Shown: positions 43,441 to 52,113 of the stretch, one piece after another | Numbering within the stretch: the stretch's first letter is position 1 | Layout of the letters: each line of letters opens with the position of its first letter | Origin: Prevotella sp. Rep29 | Lineage (GTDB): Bacteria > Bacteroidota > Bacteroidia > Bacteroidales > Bacteroidaceae | Assembly (NCBI RefSeq): GCF_019551475.1 | Contig: NZ_CP047159.1 | Location: forward strand, 2,666,001 to 2,730,000 | DNA length: 64,000 nt | Direction: 5' to 3' | Program-made: the position numbers and the translations under genes | The notes under the pieces: model-generated | Told to the model about the DNA's origin: nothing | Database searches by the model: none | The model's input: the letters and a program-made list of their open reading frames with translations, nothing else

Positions 43441-44655
43441 ATGTACGACGTAGAAGAAATAAGAAAGCAGTTTCCCATATTGCAGCGAGAGGTGTATGGC
43501 AAGCCGTTGGTGTATCTCGACAATGGTGCAACCACGCAAAAGCCCCTGTGTGTGCTCAATGCCATGCAGGAAGAGTATCTCAACGTGAATGCGAATGTGC
43601 ACCGAGGGGTTCACTATCTCTCGCAGCAAGCGACTGAATTGCACGAAGGAGCGCGCGAGACCGTGCGCCGCTTCATCAACGCCCGAAGCACCAGTGAAAT
43701 TGTCTTTACGCGAGGAACGACGGAGGCACTCAACCTCGTGGCAGCCTCGTTTGTCGATGAGATGATGCAGCCGGGCGACGAGGTCATCATCAGCACGATG
43801 GAGCATCACTCCAACATCGTGCCGTGGCAGTTGCAGGCAGCCAAGAAAGGCATTGCCGTGCGGGTCATTCCGATGCACGACGACGGAACGCTCGACATGG
43901 AAGCCTATGCGCAGCTGTTCAACGAACGGACGCGCCTCGTGAGCGTGTGCCATGTGAGCAACGTGCTGGGGACGGTCAATCCGGTGGAGGAACTGGTGCG
44001 CATAGCCCATGAAAACGATGTTCCCGTGATGATAGACGGGGCTCAGAGTGCTCCTCACAGATATGTGGATGTGCAGCAGATGGACTGCGATTTCTTTGCC
44101 TTCAGTGGGCATAAGATGTATGGTCCGACGGGTGTCGGCGTACTCTACGGCAAAGAGGAGTGGCTCGACCGCCTTCCGCCGTATCAGGGAGGTGGCGAGA
44201 TGATTGAGAGTGTGACGTTTGAGAAGACGGTCTTTCAGTCGCTCCCCTTCAAATTTGAGGCGGGAACGCCCGACTATATCGCTACGACGGGACTGGCAAA
44301 AGCCATCGATTTTCTCGATGAAATCGGCATAAATTGCATATATGAGCATGAGTCGGAGCTCTTGAAATACTGCCACGAGCGTTTGCAGGAAATAGAAGAC
44401 GTCCGCATTTTCGGACAGGCAAAGGAGAAGGATGCTGTCGTCTCGTTTCTGGTAGGCGACATCCACCATTTAGACATGGGCACGCTGCTCGACCGCCTGG
44501 GCATCGCCGTGCGCACCGGTCACCACTGTGCGCAGCCGCTCATGGAGCGTTTGGGCATTTCGGGCACCGTGCGCGCCTCGTTTGCATTGTATAACACAAA
44601 AGCCGAAATTGATGTTTTCATCGAGGCGATGAAGCGTGTAGTTGGGATGTTTTAA
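43441..44655 (+). CDS. sufS: SufS-type cysteine desulfurase
   Basis: A 404-residue PLP enzyme that takes sulfur from cysteine for iron-sulfur cluster assembly. The PLP lysine lies in FSGHKMYGPTG near residue 225 and the active-site cysteine in RTGHHCAQP near 362; YLDNGATTQKP and MEHHSNIVPWQ are group II family motifs. The start at 43441 (MYDVEEIRKQFP) is the family start; the frame back to 43330 overlaps the promoter. No sufBCD lies next to it. rnhB follows 31 bases later and may share the transcript. Confidence 0.95.
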   Translation: MYDVEEIRKQFPILQREVYGKPLVYLDNGATTQKPLCVLNAMQEEYLNVNANVHRGVHYLSQQATELHEGARETVRRFINARSTSEIVFTRGTTEALNLVAASFVDEMMQPGDEVIISTMEHHSNIVPWQLQAAKKGIAVRVIPMHDDGTLDMEAYAQLFNERTRLVSVCHVSNVLGTVNPVEELVRIAHENDVPVMIDGAQSAPHRYVDVQQMDCDFFAFSGHKMYGPTGVGVLYGKEEWLDRLPPYQGGGEMIESVTFEKTVFQSLPFKFEAGTPDYIATTGLAKAIDFLDEIGINCIYEHESELLKYCHERLQEIEDVRIFGQAKEKDAVVSFLVGDIHHLDMGTLLDRLGIAVRTGHHCAQPLMERLGISGTVRASFALYNTKAEIDVFIEAMKRVVGMF

Positions 44656-44686
44656 GGGGAAATCGTGGTGAAAAAAGGGAGAAGGA

Positions 44687-45295
44687 ATGCTGAAAAACCA
44701 TTTTTATGAGGGGTTGACAGAAGCCGGTTGCGACGAGGCGGGGCGCGGATGCCTTGCCGGAAGTGTGTATGCGGCGGCGGTCATCCTGCCTCCCGACTAT
44801 CAGAATGGGGCGTTGAATGACTCGAAGCAGTTGACGGAAAAGCGTCGCTATGCACTGCGCGAACAGATTGAACGCGATGCCGTGGCGTGGGCGGTGGGAG
44901 TCGTTACGCCCGAAGAAATCGATGAAATCAACATTCTCAATGCCTCCATCCTTGCCATGCACCGGGCGCTGGATGCGCTGAAAGTGCGCCCGGAGGCGGT
45001 CATTGTTGACGGGAACCGGTTCAAGCCATACCGCGACTTGCCTTCAACCACCATCGTCAAAGGCGACGGGAAGTATCTTTCAATAGCGGCTGCAAGCATT
45101 TTGGCAAAGACCTATCGGGATGACTACATGAACGGATTGGCAGAACAATTTCCGCAATATGACTGGAAGAGCAACAAAGGGTATCCCACCAAGAAGCACC
45201 GCGATGCCATCCGAAAGTTCGGAATAACGCCTTTTCATCGGAAATCCTACAACCTTTTGGGCACAGAAGAACTCTTTCTCGATTTTGGGGAATAG
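44687..45295 (+). CDS. rnhB: Ribonuclease HII
   Basis: A 202-residue enzyme that removes RNA from RNA/DNA hybrids. The N-terminal AGCDEAGRGCLAGSV carries the first Asp-Glu metal pair; VIVDGNRF near residue 107 and the SIAAASILAKTYRD segment near 130 hold the rest of the active site. YDWKSNKGYPTKKH is the usual C-terminal motif. The length is normal. It is the second gene after sufS. Confidence 0.97.
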   Translation: MLKNHFYEGLTEAGCDEAGRGCLAGSVYAAAVILPPDYQNGALNDSKQLTEKRRYALREQIERDAVAWAVGVVTPEEIDEINILNASILAMHRALDALKVRPEAVIVDGNRFKPYRDLPSTTIVKGDGKYLSIAAASILAKTYRDDYMNGLAEQFPQYDWKSNKGYPTKKHRDAIRKFGITPFHRKSYNLLGTEELFLDFGE

Positions 45296-45452
45296 TGCCT
45301 TGTTTCTGTCGCTCCCCCTTATATCTGCAAATCGCTCATCAGACTTTGGAATATCATGTGCGTTCCTCGCCGCATATCGGATTCGGATGGCAGTGATAAA
45401 AGTGCCCCATGGTTGGCGGTTTTTCATCTGTTATTTACCGTTTGGCGGAAGC

Positions 45453-45664
45453 GTATAAACATACAGAAAAGGTTGTATAAACATGCAGTTGAACTTTCAC
45501 TTTCCAAAAGTTCAACTTTTACACGCTGAAAGTTCAACTTTTGCGTCCTCAAAGTTCAACTTTCGCAAGCCAAAAGTTCAACTTTTGGAAAGCACTCTCT
45601 AACCTGTTGAAAAACAAAACATTACAATTCGGCATGGAGAACTTCCTCCCCTGCATAAATATGC
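45453..45664 (-). repeat. Composite 22-bp-lattice element, copy 4 (reverse orientation)
   Basis: Read on the minus strand: box GCATATTTATGC (45653-45664), 67 bp, palindromes at 45573-45585, 45551-45563, 45529-45541 and 45507-45519 (all AAAGTTGAACTTT on that strand), the half unit at 45491-45497, then boxes at 45475-45486 and 45453-45464. All steps are 22 bp, with 11 bp before the closing boxes. It lies between convergent rnhB and the S41 protease gene; the rest of the 45296-45720 gap shows nothing else. Confidence 0.92.
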
Positions 45665-45720
45665 AAAAGGAGCGGTGGCTGTCAAGTTGCAGGACAGGGC
45701 AAAGATGGCTGGATTTCGTA

Positions 45721-47385
45721 CTACTTTTTCTCAGGCATGAGAAGCTTCCCGTATTCGTCGGGAGTCTGTAACAGGCGTATAGCTTCCTTCAGTTGCTTGT
45801 CGTGGCGGAGCGAGTTTTCTATCGTCCCGCGCTGGAAATAGTAGTCGGACACGATGTCGGCAGTGAGCATCTGCTTGATTTGTTCCTTGTTGAAGTCCAG
45901 GTCTTTCTCCACATTGTGGTTCAGTTTCCGCTTCAGATTCTCGAACTCCTCCTTGGCATCCTCATAATAGCCTTCAAACTGCGCCAGCTTAATCAAATCC
46001 TTCAGGTATTTCTCGCTCTCGCGGTCATACGTGAAATTGCTTGCCAGCACGCGCTGCTTGAACTGCTCATATTCGGCATCCGTGAGGTCGAACGTGGCTG
46101 CGGGTGCAATTTTCGGATGGGTGTTCACGTAGTCGAGGATATAGTCGTGCATCACTTCCGTCGTGTCAAGCACCGAGAGGTAGTAAGTGATGTTTGCCAA
46201 CGAGTCGGGACGTATCACCACATCGGGCGTGATGCCTCCGCCATCGCGCACCTCCCTGCCGTTTGCGGTATAGAAAATGTTGGTGAGTGAGTCGGGTATC
46301 TGTTCGCTCTTACCGCCCCGTCCGCGGTTGTAGTTGACCGCCTGGATGCAGCGCCCGCTCGGGATATAGTATTTGTTCGTTGTCAGTTTCAGCAGTCCGT
46401 TGTAGGGCAGGTCCACCGGCATCTGCACCAATCCCTTGCCGTAGGTGCGTGTTCCTAAGATGACCGCGCGGTCGAGGTCTTGCAGCGCGCCGCTCACGAT
46501 TTCGCTTGAGCTGGCACTCCCTCCGTTCACGAGAACCACCAGCGGCATGACCGAGTCGAGCGGTTCGACGGTGGTGAGGTAGTCATGGTTGGCACGCTTC
46601 TGTTTACCGCGGTTGGAAACGACCAATTTACCCTTCGGAACGAACATGTTGACCAACCGCACAGCTTCCATCTCCGAGCCGCCGCCGTTTCCGCGCAAAT
46701 CGAGCACCAGCGATTTCATTCCTTGGTTCTTCAGCTCGATGAACGCCCGGCGCACGTCTTTCGAACAATTCTCGTTGAAAGAGTTCAGCTGTATATAGCC
46801 CGTCTCGCTGCCCTGCATGCCATAGAAAGGAACGGGAGGATTCTGCACCGTGCGGCGGGTCACCTTGAACTGAATGGTTTTTCCCGTTGCCGGACGCTTC
46901 ACCTTGACCTTGATGGTCGTTCCGGCATCGCCCCGCAAGCGGCTGCTGACATACGCAACGTCCTTCCCTGCCATAGACGAGTCGTTGATACTCAGGATGA
47001 TATCGCCACGCCGCAGTCCGGCTTCCGCCGCCGGCATATTCTCGTATGGCTCCTCGATGACCACATTCTTCAGTTTGTGATTGAAGCGCACCAGCGACCC
47101 GATGCCCGCAAACTTGCCTGTGAACATCTCCTTCAGGTCCGACGTATTCTCCTCCGGATAATACTCCGTGTAGGGATCCAGGCTGCTGAGCATGGCATTG
47201 ATGGCTGTCCCCACCACCTCGTCGGCATCGAGCGTGTCCACGTAGAGCAAGTCCAGATGTTTATAAATTGTGTTGAACACCTCCAGATTCTTGACCACCT
47301 TGAAGCGGTGGTCCTTGTCTGACTGTGCAAAAAGCTGTCCGGCAACAAACACACATACTGCCAAAAAGATTGTCCGTTTCATCAT
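45721..47385 (-). CDS. S41-family C-terminal processing protease (Ctp-like)
   Basis: A 554-residue exported serine protease with a signal peptide (ends GQLFAQ). A PDZ domain covers residues about 85-180 (AGIGSLVRFN, NMPAAEAGLRRGDIILSIND). The S41 core has GYIQLNSFNENC, LVLDLRGNGGG, the serine in VNGGSASSSEIVSGALQD and the lysine in GTRTYGKGLVQ. It is likely to act in the periplasm on protein C-termini. A second S41 protease lies at 53055-54659. Single gene with a TAAATTTG -7 box at 47474-47481. Confidence 0.93.
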   Translation of the reverse strand: MMKRTIFLAVCVFVAGQLFAQSDKDHRFKVVKNLEVFNTIYKHLDLLYVDTLDADEVVGTAINAMLSSLDPYTEYYPEENTSDLKEMFTGKFAGIGSLVRFNHKLKNVVIEEPYENMPAAEAGLRRGDIILSINDSSMAGKDVAYVSSRLRGDAGTTIKVKVKRPATGKTIQFKVTRRTVQNPPVPFYGMQGSETGYIQLNSFNENCSKDVRRAFIELKNQGMKSLVLDLRGNGGGSEMEAVRLVNMFVPKGKLVVSNRGKQKRANHDYLTTVEPLDSVMPLVVLVNGGSASSSEIVSGALQDLDRAVILGTRTYGKGLVQMPVDLPYNGLLKLTTNKYYIPSGRCIQAVNYNRGRGGKSEQIPDSLTNIFYTANGREVRDGGGITPDVVIRPDSLANITYYLSVLDTTEVMHDYILDYVNTHPKIAPAATFDLTDAEYEQFKQRVLASNFTYDRESEKYLKDLIKLAQFEGYYEDAKEEFENLKRKLNHNVEKDLDFNKEQIKQMLTADIVSDYYFQRGTIENSLRHDKQLKEAIRLLQTPDEYGKLLMPEKK

Positions 47386-47473
47386 CGTTCTTGTTTATTT
47401 CAGCATTCCACAGGCATCACATAAAGCCTGCACACATGCCCGCACGAATATGACCATAAGCGTGAAGGCTTTG

Positions 47474-47481
47474 CAAATTTA
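47474..47481 (-). promoter_or_regulatory. -7 element of the S41 protease gene
   Basis: The minus strand reads TAAATTTG, 88 bases ahead of the start at 47385. The 47386-47850 gap holds this, the tRNA gene with its promoter and terminator, and the acetyltransferase promoter. Confidence 0.5.
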
Positions 47482-47572
47482 CATTTTTATCATTACATTC
47501 CACAATTTCCATGAAAAAATCAGCACACTTTTTCGCATTTTTCACGCCAAAATGATTTTTTTGCGCAAAAAG

Positions 47573-47604
47573 TTTGGCAGTTTCGAAAAAACACCGTACT
47601 TTTG
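47573..47604 (+). promoter_or_regulatory. tRNA-Asn promoter
   Basis: TTTG (47573-47576), a 20-bp spacer and TACTTTTG (47597-47604), 25 bases before the tRNA gene. Confidence 0.85.
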
Positions 47605-47629
47605 CAGACGCTTTATAAGCAAAACACCT

Positions 47630-47703
47630 GCTTCAGTAGCTCAGTTGGTTAGAGCACCTGACTGTTAATCAGGGGGTCGTTGGTTCAAGCCCATCCTGAA
47701 GCG
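47630..47703 (+). tRNA. tRNA-Asn (GTT anticodon)
   Basis: A 74-base cloverleaf. The acceptor GCTTCAG/CTGAAGC is perfect, the D arm is GCTC/GAGC, the anticodon arm CCTGA-CTGTTAA-TCAGG gives anticodon GTT (Asn), and the T loop is TTCAAGC. The T stem GTTGG/CCATC has one U-U mismatch. CCA is not encoded. Confidence 0.95.
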
Positions 47704-47714
47704 CAAAGGGAATT

Positions 47715-47747
47715 AAGGAGTTAGATTTTCGTCTAACTCCTTTTTTT
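47715..47747 (+). terminator. tRNA-Asn terminator
   Basis: AAGGAGTTAGA pairs perfectly with TCTAACTCCTT around TTTTCG, followed by a T run. Confidence 0.92.
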
Positions 47748-47799
47748 GTTTGGGAACGACAGGAATTTGGAAATGTGGGGAGAATGGTGTATCTTTGCA

Positions 47800-47807
47800 A
47801 GAGATAG
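47800..47807 (+). promoter_or_regulatory. -7 element of the acetyltransferase gene
   Basis: TATCTTTG lies 43 bases ahead of the ATG at 47851. A TTTG lies upstream but too far to be the -33 box. Confidence 0.6.
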
Positions 47808-47850
47808 TGAGAATATTTTGTAGGAAATAGGAAGAATAAGGAAATCTGAT

Positions 47851-48405
47851 ATGACGGAAAGAGAGAAAATGCTGGCAGGAGAAGTCTATTGTGCCGTTGA
47901 TTCACAGTTGATAGCTGACTTGCAGGCGACGAGAGGGGTGTTGCATGAGTTCAACTCGTTGCACCCGTCGGAAACTCAGCGGATGAAGGAGATTCTGAAA
48001 GGGTTGCTCGGATTCGTGGCTGACGACGACTTCATCATCAACCAGCCGTTCCGCTGCGACTACGGCAAGCAGATAAGCATCGGCAGACGATTCTTTGCCA
48101 ATTTCAACTTTGTGGTGCTTGACGAGGCTCCGGTGACCATAGGCGACGATTGCTTCATCGGTCCCAACGTCAGTGTCTATACGGCTTGTCACAGCACCGA
48201 CCCGGTGGAGCGGAATACCCGCCAGGAATGGGCAAAGCCTGTTACAATCGGTAACAATGTGTGGATTGGCGGGAGCGTGACGATTTTGCCCGGTGTGACA
48301 ATAGGCGACAATGTGACTATCGGTGCAGGTTCGGTCGTGGTGGGCGATATTCCTTCCAACACGGTGGCAGTGGGAAATCCCTGTAAAGTAATCAAACACG
48401 TGTGA
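47851..48405 (+). CDS. Maltose/galactoside O-acetyltransferase family protein
   Basis: A 184-residue hexapeptide-repeat acetyltransferase. The N-terminal maltose acetyltransferase helix region is TEREKMLAGEVYCAVD. The left-handed beta helix follows, with repeated hexapeptides such as ISIGRR, VTIGDD, VTIGNN and VTIGDN; the catalytic His lies in YTACHSTDP. It transfers acetyl from acetyl-CoA to a sugar, probably maltose, glucose or a galactoside. The length matches Maa/LacA. Single gene. Confidence 0.92.
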   Translation: MTEREKMLAGEVYCAVDSQLIADLQATRGVLHEFNSLHPSETQRMKEILKGLLGFVADDDFIINQPFRCDYGKQISIGRRFFANFNFVVLDEAPVTIGDDCFIGPNVSVYTACHSTDPVERNTRQEWAKPVTIGNNVWIGGSVTILPGVTIGDNVTIGAGSVVVGDIPSNTVAVGNPCKVIKHV

Positions 48406-48481
48406 TGCGATGTGCGCCTGCGTCTTAGGAAAGCGAATGAGATTTGCAGGGCAACATGACCGATACTTGCTAACTTTTTGC

Positions 48482-48489
48482 TATCTTTG
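48482..48489 (+). promoter_or_regulatory. -7 element of comM
   Basis: TATCTTTG lies 29 bases ahead of the comM ATG, which is preceded by a GAGG ribosome site. Confidence 0.6.
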
Positions 48490-48518
48490 CGAACAAACTT
48501 CATAAAAAAGAGGACATC

Positions 48519-50066
48519 ATGTTGGTGAAAACATTTTCCGCAGCGGTCAACGGTCTGGAAGTGACGACCGTGAGGATAGAGGTAAGTATCACGCGCGGCG
48601 TGCAATATCACTTGACCGGACTTGGTGATGAGGCGGTCAGGGAGAGTCGTGACCGCATTACGGCAGCGTTGCAGAACAATGGTTACAAATTTCCTGTTGC
48701 CGACGTCACGGTGAACATGGCTCCGGCAGACTTGCGCAAGGAGGGTAGTGGTTTCGACCTGCCGCTCGCAATAGGCATATTGGCGGGAAATGATAATATG
48801 CAGTGCGAAATGCTCGCAGACTACATGCTTGTCGGAGAACTCGGACTGGACGGAAAGTTGCAGCCCGTGCGCGGTGCTCTGCCCATTGCCATCCGTGCCC
48901 GTGCCGAGAAGTTCAAAGGACTTATCGTGCCGAAGCAGAATGTGCGTGAGGCGGCGGTGGTCAATCAACTTGATGTCTATGGAATGGAGACGCTCACCGA
49001 GGTAATCGACTTTCTCAATGGCAGCACCCAGTTCGAGCCGATGCGTATCGATACTCGTCGGGAGTTTTATGAGCATCAGACAAAATTCGAACTCGATTTC
49101 GCCGATGTCCGCGGTCAGGAGAGTGTGAAACGGGCACTTGAGGTTGCGGCAGCAGGCGGACATAATCTTATCATGATAGGTCCTCCGGGCAGCGGAAAGT
49201 CGATGATGGCGAAACGGTTGCCTGGCATTCTTCCACCACTGTCACTCGCCGAAAGTCTGGAAACAACACAGATACACAGCGTCGCAGGGAAATTGGGACG
49301 CAACATGTCACTCATCTCTCAACGGCCATTCCGCAGTCCGCACCACACCATCTCGCAAGTGGCACTCGTAGGTGGCGGCACCAATCCGCAGCCCGGCGAA
49401 ATCAGTCTGGCACATAACGGAGTGCTCTTTGCAGACGAACTCACGGAGTTCAGCAAGCAAACGCTCGAAGTGTTGCGGCAGCCGCTCGAAGACCGCAAAA
49501 TCAGCATATCGCGGGCGAAATACAGTGTGGAGTTTCCTGCATCGTTCATGTTCGTTGCTTCGTGCAATCCCTGTCCTTGTGGCTATTATGGCGACCCTAC
49601 ACACCATTGCGTCTGCACGCCTGGACAGATACAGCGCTATCTCGGGAAAATCAGCGGACCGCTCCTCGACCGCATCGACATTCAGTGTGAGATAACTCCC
49701 GTTCCGTTCAACGACATATCCAAGGCACAGCCCGGCGAGCCGTCGGCAGCTATTCGTGAGCGTGTGATAAAGGCGCGACAGGTACAGGAAAACCGTTTTA
49801 AAAACGTGCATGGAGTCTATTGCAACGCCCAGATGTCAGAGCGCATGATTCACGAATATGCCGAGCCCGACGAAGCTGGCATCAACTTGCTGCGCATGGC
49901 GATGGAGCGTCTGAAACTCTCCGCGCGCGCGTACAATAGAATATTAAAGGTGGCGCGCACCATAGCCGACCTCGAAGGAACACCGCATGTGCAATCCCAT
50001 CACCTCGCCGAAGCCATCGGCTACCGCAACCTCGACCGCGGCGACTGGGCTGAGAGGGGAGTGTGA
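48519..50066 (+). CDS. comM: ComM/YifB-type AAA+ helicase (magnesium chelatase-like)
   Basis: A 515-residue protein. Residues 1 to about 180 form the Lon-substrate-like N-terminal domain (GVQYHLTGLGDEAVRESRDR). The AAA+ core follows with GPPGSGKSMMAKRLPGILPP (Walker A), the RPFRSPHHTIS segment and LFADELTEF (Walker B). A cysteine cluster (CNPCPCGYYGD, then HHCVCTP) is the usual zinc-like insert. ComM is a hexameric branch-migration helicase that raises integration of DNA in natural transformation. Single gene. Confidence 0.95.
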   Translation: MLVKTFSAAVNGLEVTTVRIEVSITRGVQYHLTGLGDEAVRESRDRITAALQNNGYKFPVADVTVNMAPADLRKEGSGFDLPLAIGILAGNDNMQCEMLADYMLVGELGLDGKLQPVRGALPIAIRARAEKFKGLIVPKQNVREAAVVNQLDVYGMETLTEVIDFLNGSTQFEPMRIDTRREFYEHQTKFELDFADVRGQESVKRALEVAAAGGHNLIMIGPPGSGKSMMAKRLPGILPPLSLAESLETTQIHSVAGKLGRNMSLISQRPFRSPHHTISQVALVGGGTNPQPGEISLAHNGVLFADELTEFSKQTLEVLRQPLEDRKISISRAKYSVEFPASFMFVASCNPCPCGYYGDPTHHCVCTPGQIQRYLGKISGPLLDRIDIQCEITPVPFNDISKAQPGEPSAAIRERVIKARQVQENRFKNVHGVYCNAQMSERMIHEYAEPDEAGINLLRMAMERLKLSARAYNRILKVARTIADLEGTPHVQSHHLAEAIGYRNLDRGDWAERGV

Positions 50067-50096
50067 AAATATGGTTTGGGTTATTGCGGTGTGCAC

Positions 50097-50852
50097 TTAC
50101 TTCAATCGATAGAACAGTCCAATGGTGGCATAGATGGGGAAGAGTGTCTGGTCAACAGTTTTGAAGTCGCTTTTGAAGATGCCATTGAGTCCCCAGTTGA
50201 GATCGGCAGAAAGTCCGAAGTTGCGATAGAACTGCCAGTCAATGCCTACAGCCAATCCGAATTGGAATCGATGCATGTCATCGCTGAAGTCGTAAGTTGC
50301 CCACTCTCCTTCTTTGCTGCCCATGAGAATCTTCGGACCGGTAGGGTCGTTCTGTCTCAGGTAGCCATCAGAAGCTATTCCGCTGAAGTCTTTGTTGATA
50401 AGCAAGGAGAAGTAAGGACCTGCTTTTAGTTGCAGCTTGTCGTTGAAGCTGTAGGTTGCTTGGATGGGGAGGGTAAACATCCATTGCGTTACCTCTTGAT
50501 GCACCTTACCAGTGAAAAGCCCTTCCATCATGGAGTCGCCCTTACGCACTTCCATGTGATAGGCCTTAGTGGTAACATCGCCGTTCATTGCTTTGTTCTC
50601 GAAATGCAGTCCTGTCAACAGTCCCCATTTGTCTCCTATATTCTTTTGAATATCAAGACCGAACATGAACGAGGGCGTCAGTTTGTAGGCATCAATGCTA
50701 CGAATGGTTTCCGGCATTCCGATGGGGGCTGTCCCGCCAATGCTATAGCCTGCACGGGCTTTCACTTGCAGGTCGTCGTCCCATGAATCGGCTTTTGACA
50801 GTGTGGAAGCCAACAATGCCAATATTCCCGTGAATAATATTTTCAGTTTCAT
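50097..50852 (-). CDS. PorT-like outer membrane beta-barrel protein
   Basis: A 251-residue protein with a signal peptide, then alternating strands typical of small eight-stranded barrels (KARAGYSIGG, GLLTGLHFENK, LQLKAGPYFSLLI, FGLAVGIDWQF) ending in aromatic LFYRLK. It matches the PorT/outer membrane beta-barrel (PF13568) type. Function unknown; it may be an anchor or transport-related barrel. It lies 19 bases after the PCMD lipoprotein gene on the same strand, so the two are probably co-transcribed and may act together at the outer membrane. Confidence 0.85.
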   Translation of the reverse strand: MKLKILFTGILALLASTLSKADSWDDDLQVKARAGYSIGGTAPIGMPETIRSIDAYKLTPSFMFGLDIQKNIGDKWGLLTGLHFENKAMNGDVTTKAYHMEVRKGDSMMEGLFTGKVHQEVTQWMFTLPIQATYSFNDKLQLKAGPYFSLLINKDFSGIASDGYLRQNDPTGPKILMGSKEGEWATYDFSDDMHRFQFGLAVGIDWQFYRNFGLSADLNWGLNGIFKSDFKTVDQTLFPIYATIGLFYRLK

Positions 50853-50871
50853 CTTTTATTCTCCTCTTCTT

Positions 50872-52053
50872 TTATTTTTCAAACGATATTTCCACTTCAT
50901 CTACGTAGAGAGTACTGCCAATGGCACCCTCGAACAGGGCACCGTCTTTACTTGATGAGAATACCAAAGCCAGATTGAATTTCTTTTCCGACAGTTCTTC
51001 ATCATCAGCATCCTTACCTTCAAAAAACATTTCGAAGCGTGTCCATTCGTTGGTAGGAGGCAACTTGTCCATTTTTGCCACTTTGACAACTTGAGGGTGG
51101 GTATTCAGTTTGTTCAGGTCAAGCACATCGTTACCCCAAAGATAAACGTCTTTTCCCTCACTGTCCTTATTCCGATAGAACACGGCATATATGCTTGCCT
51201 CGTCCGTGCGCCCGGCTACCTCGTGCATGTCCTTGTCGGTAAATTTATCTCCCGGCTGATATTTATAGTAGCCTGTCACGCGGACGGGTTCGCGGTCGAT
51301 GGGTACACCAAAGCGGGTGGTCTTCAGTGCATCGGTCAGCACATTTTCGATGATAAACTTACCTAAAAACAGGTTGCCTGCTGCGATAGGCTTTTTCATC
51401 ATGGCACCCAACGAGCCTGCCGAAATGGTTTTCAGACAGACACCCTTTCCTTGGTAGCCTTGTTCGACGGAACTGGTTGGGAATGCGTCTGGTTGGGCGT
51501 AGAAAAGAGTTAAGGCTGCTCCGGAGTTGCCCGAATCCCAAATGTCCTGTCGCTGACCAGTGGTCGCCTCTTCATAGAAAATGTGATAGTAGCTGCCGCT
51601 ATAGGTCTGTTCTGATGTCTCAACATGCTCAAAACTGAATTTGAAGGTGGGCAGTGTCGGCTCAATGAAAGCGACCTTGTACTGGCGTGTCCATTCGCCA
51701 TCTTCAGAGGTTACGGTATAGGTCACAGGACCGTTTGTGAAGTCTTGCAGTGATCCGTTAGCTGGTTCGATGGTGGCACCAGGAGTCAAGTCGAAACAGA
51801 CAGGAATTTGCTTCGAAAGTGACAGCAGCGAACGTACCACGAAAGTGATATTCGTCTCGGTGGAACTAATGTCTGATACTTTCATTTGGTTCTTATCGTT
51901 GAAATAAACAGCATACTCATCGCCTTCCACCCAAGCGTTGAGAATGTCGCATTCCTTGTTTCCCGCCTCATCCTTGATACACGATGTCAGGCAGAGCATG
52001 CAGGAAACGAATACGAGTGTTATCCACATCGAATTGATTTTCAATTTTCTCAT
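50872..52053 (-). CDS. PCMD-domain lipoprotein
   Basis: A 393-residue lipoprotein with lipobox LTSC. After an N-terminal Ig-like part (VTYTVTSEDGEWTRQYKVAF, similar to DUF5018-type modules) comes a PCMD domain (putative carbohydrate metabolism domain, PF13201): DIWDSGN, GKGVCLKTIS, LFLGKFI, VRVTGYYKYQPG and the closing VDEVEISFE. Such proteins are outer-membrane lipoproteins, often near carbohydrate or surface loci, with uncertain ligand. It precedes the PorT-like barrel gene. Confidence 0.87.
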   Translation of the reverse strand: MRKLKINSMWITLVFVSCMLCLTSCIKDEAGNKECDILNAWVEGDEYAVYFNDKNQMKVSDISSTETNITFVVRSLLSLSKQIPVCFDLTPGATIEPANGSLQDFTNGPVTYTVTSEDGEWTRQYKVAFIEPTLPTFKFSFEHVETSEQTYSGSYYHIFYEEATTGQRQDIWDSGNSGAALTLFYAQPDAFPTSSVEQGYQGKGVCLKTISAGSLGAMMKKPIAAGNLFLGKFIIENVLTDALKTTRFGVPIDREPVRVTGYYKYQPGDKFTDKDMHEVAGRTDEASIYAVFYRNKDSEGKDVYLWGNDVLDLNKLNTHPQVVKVAKMDKLPPTNEWTRFEMFFEGKDADDEELSEKKFNLALVFSSSKDGALFEGAIGSTLYVDEVEISFEK

Positions 52054-52113
52054 GGTTCTACATTTTTATCCTTTTATAGTTGAACAGCCTTGTAAAAAGG
52101 CAAGTAAATGGTA

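Noticed and set aside
43363..44469. 368-residue minus-strand open frame
   Set aside because: It is antisense to sufS, whose catalytic motifs are all present on the plus strand.
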